From Paraglomus occultum (taxonomy: Eukaryota; Glomeromycota; Glomeromycetes; Paraglomerales; Paraglomeraceae): a DNA stretch of 10,707 bases. Positions 1-8,142 of this stretch are shown here, piece after piece. Position 1 is the stretch's first letter. Every line of letters begins with the position of its first letter. Position numbers and translations under genes: made by a program. The notes under the pieces are model-generated. The model saw only the letters and a program-made list of their open reading frames with translations. It was not told the origin of the DNA and made no database searches. The stretch lies in the NCBI GenBank assembly GCA_910592205.1, contig CAJVPJ010001298.1, positions 1-10,707 on the forward strand, read 5' to 3'.

Positions 1-493
1 CCTCCAAATAAATACAAACTCGGCATTTTGTTGTACAATTATTGGGATGAGCCAATTACAATTGTAGTAAGTATTCAAGATAATATTGGTGGTTATAGTT
101 TTTTATTGTACGATAATATAAACATTTGCTTTGTAGACAACGATAAAAACATCGACTGAAGAAATACAATATAAGACGGACATTAAACTTAACGCCAACT
201 ACGTCGCTGAATACATTTTACCATGCACGGTTAACGTTTCGTCTGAAGACGATATTATTATAGAACTTGTTAACTGTGTACGTATGGGTTTCTTTATTAT
301 TTTGAACATGTATTCATTTATTTTTAACCTTAATTCTATCTAGATGGACATACGTCTTTATTGGGTTTGTTTATATTCGGAAGAAAAGTTAAATACCATG
401 GAACGCAACTCGAAAATTGAAACTTTTCCAACTGGTGTAAAGATGATTGATTATTGGCAATATTACAATTATGATTTTTATAGAATATACTGA
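1..493 (+). CDS. 3' end of a spliced protein-coding gene (three exons, 5' part outside window)
   Basis: Three exons join in one frame, 1-66, 137-277 and 344-493, giving 22, 47 and 49 codons and then TGA (491-493). Both introns are phase 0 and about the same size (70 and 66 nt), with donors GTAAGT and GTACGT and acceptors TTGTAG and ATCTAG. Each exon is open only in the frame that splicing requires. The 118 visible residues alternate hydrophobic and polar in a beta-sandwich-like way (for example YKLGILLYNYWDEPITIVV, then DDIIIELVNC). Exon 3 has an IRLYWVCLYSEEK stretch and a Tyr-rich tail ending FYRIY. There is no signal peptide, transmembrane segment or catalytic motif in this part. The order of an Ig-like strand pattern followed by an 'IxLxW' element vaguely recalls the C-terminal region of TRAPPC9/Trs120, a TRAPP-II tethering subunit acting at the Golgi. 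This is inference from memory and weak. The window starts inside exon 1, so the true start is upstream. I am fairly confident it is a real gene end, but not of its identity. Confidence 0.72.
67..136 (+). other. intron, 70 nt, phase 0
   Basis: The donor GTAAGT lies directly after GTA codon 64-66, and the acceptor is CTTTGTAG. A TATAAAC-like branch-point candidate lies about 15 nt before the acceptor. Reading through the intron instead meets a TGA in frame at about 157-159. Removing it keeps the frame open across exon 2. Confidence 0.68.
278..343 (+). other. intron, 66 nt, phase 0
   Basis: The donor GTACGT follows TGT codon 275-277, and the acceptor is TTCTATCTAG. A TTTTTAACC stretch near 321-329 is a good branch-point candidate. 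The size and phase match the preceding intron, which supports the gene model. Confidence 0.68.
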
Positions 494-526
494 TATTAAT
501 GTGAACGTTGTTTATACGCATGCTTT

Positions 527-532
527 ATTAAA
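527..532 (+). terminator. poly(A) signal ATTAAA of the left gene
   Basis: ATTAAA lies 33 nt downstream of the TGA at 491-493 and is followed by a T/G-rich stretch (TTATTTGTATGTTATT) that could serve as the downstream element. It is the most common variant of AATAAA in animals. The implied 3' UTR would be very short, about 50-60 nt. Confidence 0.45.
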
Positions 533-1505
533 TTATTTGTATGTTATTATTTACTATCACCATACGTGACATTGTTATTGAATTACGCCTCTCCTGGCTG
601 GCCTTGCATAATGATTAATATGTTCGACTAGAGAAATGTTTACTGCGTTTAACGAGTAATTTTAATTTATAAGCACGGTTCGATATCCATTTTCAACACT
701 AAGAAGTTTTTATTGTTCACAACACACACAAAACGGTGATAATTATATGACCCTTGCTTTATGATTTGCCTGTACAAAATCGATGTTATTTATTGTTTAA
801 ATGCTGTTAATATAAGTTAACATTAGCCTTCATGCAATTTTACAATGATGTTAATATTAAGTAGCTGTTGTCGAAAATCCGAACAAGTTGATTGCTAACA
901 TTTAGTAATTTTGATAAACCTTACTAGTCTTGTGTTATAGATAACAATATTAGAGAGAGTAACATATTAATATATGCAATACTGACACCGTACACACAAT
1001 TACTGGTACAGTGCATGTACTTTATTCACAATATTAAAAAAAAGCTTCATAAACAGTGTAAATTATAAATTGGATAAACGTTACGCTTTATTCGGAACTT
1101 CAAACCGCTACCATCACACATATCTGACGTTTGAACGTGACACTAGATAAAGCTCTTTTAATTTCTGGGATCTGGTAAACATCCCAACATTTGATCTGTC
1201 GTTGAATATGAATTTCTTCCATTGGCATCGCATTTGACGGTAGGTACATGAGAGCTATGATAACTTGCCGAAATCCAAATTATAACATTGAGTCTTTTCG
1301 TACCAAAGAGTTGCATTCTCGTTTTGTAATAATAAAACGTCTTCGATAACAGCCGTCAAAAAATGCTTTGTACGTTACTTCCAAATCTACTTCTACCAAG
1401 TTCAAAGTTGGCCATAATAATAGTGAGTAAAGCAACAACCGCTGTTTCGATATGCGTGACATAATGTATTAGACTACAAGCAGCAACATACGCGTTTCCA
1501 TAACA
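533..1505. other. non-coding A+T-rich intergenic DNA
   Basis: I see no exon chain, RNA gene or repeat array here. A short - strand open frame at 1280-1462 (60 codons) has no recognisable motif, and an ORF of that length is expected by chance at this base composition. A GGTTCGATATCC at 677-688 resembles a tRNA B-box but has one base too many before the final C, and no cloverleaf surrounds it. Confidence 0.6.
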
Positions 1506-1542
1506 CGATGGTTTAAGCGAGCGGAAAAGTTTAAACCATTCG
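1506..1542. repeat. inverted repeat / hairpin
   Basis: ATGGTTTAA (1508-1516) is perfectly complementary to TTAAACCAT (1531-1539) across a 14-nt G+A-rich loop. One bulged T at 1540 extends the stem by the pairs 1506-1542 and 1507-1541. No T-run or gene end is associated with it, so it is just an isolated inverted repeat, possibly chance or the remnant of a small element. Confidence 0.4.
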
Positions 1543-1712
1543 CATTTAAAATTTCGAGTTAATGTGCCTAGTCTTTTATTAACCGAGTTTTTAATGTCAA
1601 CACAAAATGAAAAATTCTGGATTGATGATAGGCTGGGCGTAATACGAGTACTGGGGAGGCGGGGTAAATTTTTGATAACCGATTTATGTGACTGTATCGA
1701 TTCTACTACTAG

Positions 1713-2208
1713 AACACGAATGCAAAGGTTGGTTTAAAAAGACATTCGTACTTCACACCACGATTCATATATCCAACTTCAAATTATGAGAAGTGTGTTC
1801 TATTGTATGAGGATGCTGGATCGTTCTCTAAACAATATTTATATGAAATGGCCGGTTTGCCGAGAATTCGCGATGAAACAAACAATCTGACTAAGTTCTT
1901 GATTCTTGCCGCTACTCTTACACTTATTATTCGTTGAGTGTTTTATCTACTTCAGGTAACTCAGATGATTCTACCATTGGCATCATAAAACATTCCCAGT
2001 CGATATGTTTCTATTTGACTTTTGGTTATCCTACAAGGAAGTAACAATCGATCCATACTATTATACCAATCGATATGCGGAATCAAGATTGTACGATTTC
2101 AATCATACAAGTTCAATCATACAACTTAGGGTTCTAACTATATTACAAATACACCTTACAGTCACAATCCCTCTCTACGATCACGGAACGAATATTTTGC
2201 AATCGTAA
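1713..2208 (+). pseudogene. overlapping open segments in three + frames; possible decayed coding sequence
   Basis: Three successive open stretches overlap in different frames: 1713-1937 (74 codons, beginning just after a CTACTACTAG acceptor-like site and ending TGA), 1895-2044 (49 codons, ending TAA) and 2005-2208 (67 codons, ending TAA). The first reads plausibly (LYEDAGSFSKQYLYEMAGLP). I recognise no family in any of them. The pattern of hand-over between frames is what a frameshifted relic would show. However, open stretches of 50-75 codons are expected several times in 10 kb of sequence with this composition, and I cannot measure codon bias. Neighbouring DNA is non-coding. Treat as a weak candidate. 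Confidence 0.2.
2098..2125. repeat. 14-bp tandem duplication
   Basis: TTCAATCATACAAG at 2098-2111 is followed immediately by TTCAATCATACAAC at 2112-2125, so 13 of 14 bases match. This is a typical small replication-slippage duplication. It lies inside an open frame of the weak coding-like patch at 1713-2208, where a 14-bp insertion would itself shift the frame. Confidence 0.8.
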
Positions 2209-4950
2209 ACCTCCCCCTAGAGTCACATTACTGATAGTAAGACTTGTTGAGAGATCGAAAGGGCTTTTAGATAGTAAGTCGACCCCTTTACAGTTACTTC
2301 ACGTGACTTCTATTGCGATTAAAATTTTGATACATCGCATCTTAACTCAACACTTTGCTTCATACAGATACTGATACAATGAATCAATATAATAATGAAA
2401 CGCTTTTGTTTTATTCGTTTACAACACTGTGATTTTTTTTACACTAGCAATAATAATAAACAGTAGACAACCATGTTTGTTACTTTAGTATGGGCGCAAT
2501 AAAATAGTCAAAGAGCGGAATCACATGACAGTGAAAATTCTCAATATTCGATACGGATAAGTGGGTGTACATAGATTTCGAGGGATTTACATAACAACAC
2601 ATACGCTGTATATTGACACCATAGTTATAATGGTTCCGGTACTCTGAATAGCTCTGGTGCGTGGCAGAAAACTGGTTCAATTCTTAAAGCCGTGGATTTG
2701 GCATGAGCTAAAAGAGTAAAACGGTTTGTCTGTTGATAATAGCGAATGTGTAATGTTTGTAACTGTAACGAATACAACCGGTGGGTTTATTTGAACTCGA
2801 TTTTTATTTTTGGGCTTTAGTGAGAAATTTTGGTGACCTTTGATCATAAGTAGATGCGGGTTTTTTATTTACGTGCAACATATTTTACATATAACCTTAT
2901 TTCAAGTTTTCGATATACAGTAACATTATTCCAAAGCCATGTCTATCAGAATAAGCGCAACACTAAAAATTACAGTATAAATTATGCTTTGGACAAAATT
3001 CAATTTTAAACGTGATGTATTTTCATTTAGTCTTTGGACAGGACACATCGAGATGTGATACAAACGTAGATGCGCCCGTCGTCGTTAGCCGCATTGAAAC
3101 GTCATTATATTAGCTATTGCGCAAAACACCACGCCATGATAACTACACATCCAGACGAATTTTCCAACACTGCGTATCTCTCTAAAATTCAGGAAAGCTT
3201 AACTAAATTAGTGTAGAATTATAATATTTTGCTTGGCGTCTCCTCAAACTCTTTATAATGCGATTAGGATATCAACTCTTTGAGCATACTCTAATTCGTA
3301 AAATTATAATCTAACAATATTGTCAGAGTTAGCTTCCGGTTCAGTAAATTATAAAGCAATAATAACCGTGGACGCTCTCAACGGTTGATGGAAAAAACTA
3401 ACAGCCAATATTTACTAAATACTCAACGTAGTATGTACCAGGCAAAATGTTATTCTTATTCAGAGGTACTGTAAATAAAAATAACAATATATTATTATGT
3501 GAGTTGTCTTTAAGTGAGATAAACTCTATCGAATAATAAATTTGTTTTGCTGAGTATGAATTAGACAACACTACGCCGTTAGAGAGATATGATTTCGAAT
3601 TCCGTGTTACGCAACATAACCGGAAAATATTAATTCTCTTTTACTTGACATTATTTTGTTGGTATTACCTTTATTCAGGTAAAATATTTGCCACGACAAA
3701 ACATGTTGCATTATGAGCCAATAAAGATATTTGTTCTATTTTGATGCAATAATATTAGTAACGTAACATCTTTAACTCTTCTTCGAATATCAGTCTTTTC
3801 AACAATAGTATTACTCCGCGTAGGTCTTCTTAGCAAATGTATTTGCTCCGTTGTATTAACGCAAGTTTTGACGTATTGCTCCGTATATCAGAAATGAGGA
3901 ACATTTGTTCCAACGAACAGGATGTGTGGCTATATTTTTTTTACTCACTTTGTTACGAGGAATTAGAAATTCCGTTGATTGTCTTTGTTCAAACATATCA
4001 ATTTTGATATGGATTATTTGCAAATTTTTATAATGGAAGTTATAACTATGCTTTATTATGAATTAAATTCGTACATCGATCAGAAGTAAATCGTGTTGAT
4101 AGACGGTTGAAATCTATTTTAGACCTTTATTTCGGATAAGAGCACAAAACTCATGTTTATGACAGAAACCTTCGAAACTATCGCAGTATTAGTACCACAA
4201 AGACTGTAAACTAATTTGTACTAAAATTGGTTGTGGTAAATAAAATTCTGTGATATCGAAACAGGCATTTCTTCATTTAAATCTACTCTAAAGTGCATGA
4301 CTCATACGTCTATATTGTTATATTGACTCAGTATTCCGAGTATAAGCAAAAAAATTTTCTTGTTGTGCATTTATTTATAAGTGAATCTACGTCTGTTTCA
4401 ACAATATCGTCTTGTTTGAAACCAATTTTGTTGCAATTGTCACCATTCTTATTGTCGTTATACTACATGCTGGCAATGTAGATATTATATGTGAAACATT
4501 TTCTTGGCATGCGACGTGTGCTCATTTTCGTAAATTGTAGAGATAAGTGCAAAATGCTAAAAAATTGGAAGTATTATTTATAGGCGACTATGACTCTTAA
4601 TTTTGATAACTTGTTGACTCTAATTGCATAATAATGGTAATCCGTATCCTCTTGTGATTAAGCACCCTTCGAATAATCGGTAATAGCTTGGGCGGTATCT
4701 GAAGATAATCGCAGTAGCTGTTATCCAAAGGTGCAGTAACTGATGTGTACAAGTTGGCGTGTTGTTTGTTGACTTAGTATAACATTTCGATAAAGTCATT
4801 CTTGCAGCAATAATATTATTGTCGTATATGGGCCTCAATTAATGCTCGAACTTATTAACATGCAAGCTTATACATTAATATAGATAACAACAATAATAAA
4901 CGGATAATAATTAGGCACATCTCAATAGTGCATATATACTCGTCTTATTC
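2209..4950. other. non-coding A+T-rich intergenic DNA, no feature found
   Basis: About 2.7 kb read on both strands without a convincing exon chain, RNA gene or repeat array. Open frames at 2480-2680 (-), 4293-4481 (+) and 4620-4838 (-) are 62-72 codons long, have no recognisable motif and no supporting splice or poly(A) context. GATAGTAAG occurs twice near 2230-2280. These are within chance expectation. Confidence 0.6.
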
Positions 4951-4964
4951 GTTTGATTGCTCTA

Positions 4965-5212
4965 AACAGAGAGAAAATAAACAGAAACATGGTGCTGTAT
5001 CATCCGCTTGTGTTGTTTATACGTATTAAGCTCATAAACAATCCTCGTCTTCAAAAACAGCTATTAGAAACTGTCGTGACTATGATTGATGTAAGTGATT
5101 ATGACGGCTCATTGGTGAAATCTTTGGGACTACGGATACGTTGGTTCTACCATCTGCAAGTTCGAGAATGTGTGTGGAGATGCTGTTAATGAGTCTTCTT
5201 GAGCCCTGCTTC
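4965..5212 (+). pseudogene. weak coding candidate, ATG at 4989, possible 70-nt intron
   Basis: An open frame runs through ATG 4989-4991 (context AAACATGG) to TAA 5187-5189. It includes the stretch INNPRLQKQLLETVVTMID. A perfect donor GTAAGT at 5091-5096 and an AAG acceptor ending at 5160 would define a 70-nt phase-0 intron, the same size as the introns at the window edges. After splicing the frame would read FENVCGDAVNESS and then TGA (5200-5202). The NNPxLxxxLxE pattern faintly recalls the core of Ufd2/UBE4 ubiquitin-chain elongation factors, but the match is too short to use. The AAG acceptor is weak. An opposing - strand open frame of about 108 codons (5080-5406) overlaps and also lacks motifs. 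Either or neither could be real. Confidence 0.2.
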
Positions 5213-5406
5213 ATCGAATGTTGACGGAATGACGACACGAATTTCCTTTGAGATTTGTGATGCGAACATCCATATCTTGGTTGAAATAACTTTTGTACAC
5301 AGTCAATCTGTTTATAACGAATTCGGCAGTCTGAATAAAATCTTCCCTTGTCCAAAGTTTTTGCTATAACAGAGACTATAATATTTACTATATTCAAGTC
5401 GCGCGT

Positions 5407-5800
5407 TTATTATATTCATAATAAAGCAATACAGGCATGTATTTATCAATCGAAAATGTCGCACAAAATAAACAAGACAACGAAACTCAATTTACAGAAG
5501 TTGAATAGTATTTTATTTTTCAACGATTAGATAACTTATCTCATAAATGTCGTTGGATGCTCCATTTAAGACTGACTTTTCTCGTTTAATGTATTCTAAG
5601 ATTAAAGAAAAAATAGTGAATTAAATGATATAGGATTAGGAAATTTTCATCACTGAGCAAGTCTCGAGCAGAAAAATAATAGATAAACAACTGCCAACGC
5701 GTATATTGTCATTTTTTATACATTTCTTCAAGAAACCCAAAGCCTTCTTGCTGATTACTTTATCTCTCTCTCTTTCCAAGAGTGCAGTTAACATTGTTTT
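5407..5800. other. non-coding, with short TC tract
   Basis: No gene is evident. A (TC)n-like pyrimidine run lies at 5763-5773, and further T-rich tracts precede the possible splice acceptor TTTCCATCAG that ends at 5810. The + open frame at 5348-5530 is low-complexity and lysine/asparagine-rich, and I do not consider it a gene. Confidence 0.5.
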
Positions 5801-5810
5801 TTTCCATCAG

Positions 5811-6644
5811 CCTTCAACATAAGGATCCAGCGGATGAATAAATCATTTGTTGTGATGTTGTCTTCGCCTAACAATTTGTTGGATGCGATGCTGAATTTTC
5901 AGACTGTAATAAAGTTGTCATTATACTCAATTGGTAACCAAATAGACTGCTCTGACAAACTTTCGTGATAACTTTATAACCAGATTTTTTATTGAAAAGT
6001 TGTTATAAACAGATAATTTACTTACAGTGATTGGACAAACGCTTGAAACAAAGATCTATCTTGGTAAATTTGATTTCCTTTTCAAGAATAGTCTGTTAAT
6101 ACCATGCATGACATGACTAAAAGAATTCAAAAATGGTAACATGCATCGCTGGCGTGCAGTATTTCTTGAATTGTTCATATGATTACTCTCTATACGTAAA
6201 ACAATGCGATCAGATTATTGCACAAACAATCTTTATGAAACAACAAACTAAATTGGATGACTCAAAAGTTTTCAGATTCAGGAAAAATTGATAGGGAAAG
6301 AAAAAACTTACTGATGGATTGCCAGCTTGTAAAAATATACTTTCTGACTTTGGAGTCCGGTTATTTATGCCGGATTCAAACGGATTTCACATTTAGAAGC
6401 AAATATTGAATTCATCCTACAGTTTATTTTACCTGAGCTTACTACTATACGAATAGTTGTACCGATTTAGTCTGCTGGACGACATTCTCTTTACCGGTTG
6501 ATCGAAATCACTGATGAGAAACAACGACTACGATTAAGGCCTGAAATCGACAATTTAATTGTTAACTTTGCGTTTGACTTTAAGATTGACGTCAAGGTCA
6601 TGATGCTGTACTGGAAGAATTCAACAAAGCACTCAAATTATTGA
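5811..6644 (+). pseudogene. patch of consecutive coding-like segments on + strand; possible broken gene
   Basis: Successive + strand segments are open in shifting frames. (a) 5811-5968 follows an excellent acceptor (T-rich tract, CCATCAG). (b) 6028-6116 follows CTTACAG. (c) 6121-6291 includes an ATG at 6133 and 52 codons. (d) 6257-6409 is 50 codons from ATG. (e) 6471-6644 is 57 codons after the acceptor-like CCGATTTAG. Segments a and b could be joined in phase by a donor GTAACC at 5934 and the acceptor at 6027 (94-nt intron, phase 1). I could not join b to c or c to d in frame, so the patch is not an intact gene as it stands. Segment e reads convincingly (LRPEIDNLIVNFAFDF) but I recognise no family. 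Each piece alone is within chance expectation. Continuous coverage over 0.8 kb is what makes it worth listing. It may be a decayed transposon gene or an old pseudogene, or nothing. Confidence 0.22.
6353..6377. repeat. short hairpin
   Basis: GAGTCCGG (6353-6360) pairs with CCGGATTC (6370-6377), eight pairs including one G.U, around a 9-nt loop TTATTTATG. It is G+C-richer than its surroundings. There is no T-run after it and no known role, and chance is possible. Confidence 0.35.
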
Positions 6645-6883
6645 TTTGTTTTATAGCTCAGTAACAGCGTTGAGAGAAACTGTATATGATCCTTTTAACG
6701 TAATAGCATGTTCTGAAAACGCGCTCTCGCATACGTCCTAGTAAATTACATCGATCTGGGGTTCGATAAGAAAACCAACTATTTGTAAATCAGGAAGTTA
6801 TTCTTCAAAAAATCAGAAACTTGATATGAAAAACATGTGCATTTCAAGTAAAACATTCGAGAAATTTCTACAAAACTCCATAA
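6645..6883. other. non-coding spacer before the repeat cluster
   Basis: No exon, repeat or RNA gene is seen. GGTTCGATAAG at 6760-6770 is close to a tRNA B-box but lacks the closing C and has no A-box or cloverleaf around it. Confidence 0.5.
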
Positions 6884-7135
6884 TATATGTGGCTTATCGG
6901 TAGTAAATAATCCCACTAGTTGCCACCTGAACGCCCCATGACAATTACGACACCCCAGCGATTAAAATAGTATACGCGTGGCTTATTGATAACCCACTGG
7001 TTGCTACCCCTGACTGCCCCGTGAAAATTACGACGTTAAGCTATCACAGAGATCAGTTTAATTGAAATCATACGCGTGCTTTATCAATAAAAACATTTTT
7101 ACTGGTCGCTACCTGTGAGAATATAAATTTTATGA
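6884..7135. repeat. diverged tandem repeat, ~89-98 bp unit, 2.7 copies
   Basis: Three copies follow one another. Unit 1 is 6884-6972, unit 2 is 6973-7070 and unit 3 is 7071 to about 7135 (partial). Each begins TA(T/C)(A/G)(T/C)GTG and continues with a GCTTAT(C/T) element, then a CCCACTRGTTGCYACC block (TTACTGGTCGCTACC in unit 3). Units 1 and 2 also share GCCCCRTGAMAATTACGAC. Indels account for the change of period from 89 to 98. The array is G+C-richer than its flanks. I do not recognise the family, and there is no ORF in it. It is probably an old satellite or minisatellite, or part of a decayed mobile element. Confidence 0.75.
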
Positions 7136-7224
7136 CAAGAAAAAACTTTACTATGCGTACTCTAGAACATTAGATTTAGTCATTACTATTATGGAGGTAA
7201 ACCACACTCCATTGATTGTGGGGG

Positions 7225-7303
7225 ATGAAAAACTTTTCACTGCTGTACTACACTGATAACGATACCCGTTCATGCTTTTCACACCCCTTGCTGCGTAGAT
7301 AAC
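7225..7303. repeat. diverged direct repeat, ~42-43 bp period, two copies
   Basis: CTTTTCAC at 7233-7240 recurs at 7275-7282. Each is followed by a TGCTG element and then by GATAAC, at 7255-7260 and 7298-7303. Preceding bases also agree in part (ATGAAAAA versus TTCATG). This is a two-copy tandem duplication with small indels, sitting between two larger repeat arrays. I see no coding function in it. Confidence 0.5.
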
Positions 7304-7351
7304 AACATAAGGATGTATACGACGCTATTGTATTATCTAACAAAGCATCTG

Positions 7352-7375
7352 TATATATATATATATATATATATA
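7352..7375. repeat. (TA)12 microsatellite
   Basis: Twelve uninterrupted TA units run from 7352 to 7375, followed directly by the C-rich CCCCACCCCTCTCTCC. A perfect microsatellite of this length is likely to be polymorphic between individuals. It sits at the left end of the 198-bp repeat, at a position where the other copy has only CAATATATAAC, which suggests it expanded from that seed. Confidence 0.95.
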
Positions 7376-7790
7376 CCCCACCCCTCTCTCCTTTTTTCCC
7401 ATCAAAGCGCAAATGCAAAGTTTAATAATATACAACAATTATCCATCGGCACACTATATACGCATGAAACAAGCTGTCGGAACAACAAAACTCTAACACT
7501 CAAACAACGAAAACACAGTTTATCGACCGCTCGCCCAAGAAAGACTTTTACTCAATATATAACTCAAACCTATCGCTGTCCGGCAACCACTCTCTGCCAC
7601 CAAAGCGCAAACACAAACCAAGTTAAACTACAACAAGCAAGCCGTTGCCGCATTCTATATTACGCACGCCAAGTTTGCTACAACTCACGGACAAGTTCTC
7701 TAACGATACGGCGCAATTTATCGACAACTAACTAATAAGTCCAAATACACGCCGCCTCCCATATCCGCCCGGACCGCGATAACCACGACG
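7376..7790. repeat. diverged tandem repeat, 198-bp unit, at least two copies
   Basis: CAAAGCGCAA at 7403-7412 recurs at 7601-7610, exactly 198 bp later. Homology continues through matching blocks (ACAACAA.., a GGCAC/GCCGCATTCTATAT region, then AATTTATCGAC/AGTTTATCGAC near 7518-7529 and 7716-7727). A third, truncated copy may start near 7740: CCGCCCGGACCGCGATAACCAC at 7766-7786 resembles CGCTGTCCGGCAACCAC at 7574-7590. The whole block is A+C-rich on the + strand and almost free of G-runs. Because 198 is a multiple of three and the block is poor in stop codons, one frame stays open for 140 codons (7313-7735, reading HQSAN in both copies). I regard that ORF as a by-product of the repeat: it starts in the (TA)n region and has no family motif. 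Confidence 0.75.
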
Positions 7791-7816
7791 TTATGAAGAA
7801 AACAAGGCATGTGGAT

Positions 7817-8113
7817 GGTTTGACATGTTTCGTTTGAGTGGGGCCGGGGTGTTTATTCAATTGAAGTATAGTTTTTAGATTGCCACGCATGCCCGTTGAA
7901 CCAGATTTCGCTCAAACTCACTCCCATTAATAGACGTTTGGCATGTTTCTTTGGGACCTGCATGTCCCTTGACATCGTACAAACTCCCTCTCGTTGTTAT
8001 GGATAATTTGGCATGTTCCGGTTGGGCGTTGCGTGGCATATTTATTAAGTATAGTTTTTTGGGTAGCCTTGATGTTCTTCAAACATGATTCGTTCACTCA
8101 CTCCCTTGCTAGG
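7817..8113. repeat. diverged tandem repeat, ~110-120 bp unit, three copies (middle one shortened)
   Basis: Copy A is 7817-7935, copy B is 7936-8004 and copy C is 8005 to about 8113. All start with a TTTGRCATGTT element (7819, 7937, 8007) and end in a conserved CTCAAAC/ACAAAC/TCAAAC..CTCCC segment. A and C share a central TTTATT..AAGTATAGTTTTT block that is missing from B, so B carries an internal deletion of roughly 45 bp. The + strand is G+T-rich, in contrast to the A+C-rich repeat just upstream. I see no ORF, promoter or RNA gene in it, and no family I can name. Confidence 0.75.
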
Positions 8114-8133
8114 AATTCGTTCTTACCCCTCCC

Positions 8134-8142
8134 TTTTTTTTT
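8134..8142. repeat. T9 homopolymer
   Basis: Nine T residues lie after the C-rich CCCCTCCC at the right edge of the repeat cluster. It could be a slippage tract or the remains of an A-tail on the - strand. No target-site duplication was found to support retroposition. Confidence 0.7.

Noticed and set aside
336-521. 61-codon - strand ORF
   Set aside because: It lies antisense over exon 3 of the left gene, which has better support from splice sites, phase and poly(A) signal.
1219-1984. CCATTGGCATC repeated at 1219-1229 and 1974-1984
   Set aside because: An 11-bp exact match between two places is expected by chance in 10.7 kb, and flanking bases do not align.
5080-5397. 105-codon - strand ORF
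   Set aside because: It begins at TTG, has no family motif and no splice or poly(A) context. At this base composition one open stretch of about this length is expected by chance in the window.
6511-6550. Possible hammerhead ribozyme core (CTGATGAG followed later by GAAA)
   Set aside because: There is no pairing for stem II between CTGATGA and the downstream GAAA, and stem I upstream is too short to form. The match is only the conserved box.
6760-6770. tRNA B-box-like GGTTCGATAAG
   Set aside because: The final C of the box is missing, no A-box lies upstream and no acceptor stem can be drawn. The similar site at 677-688 fails for the same reasons.
7352-7375. TA run as a TATA-box promoter
   Set aside because: A perfect (TA)12 is a microsatellite. 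No credible gene starts downstream.
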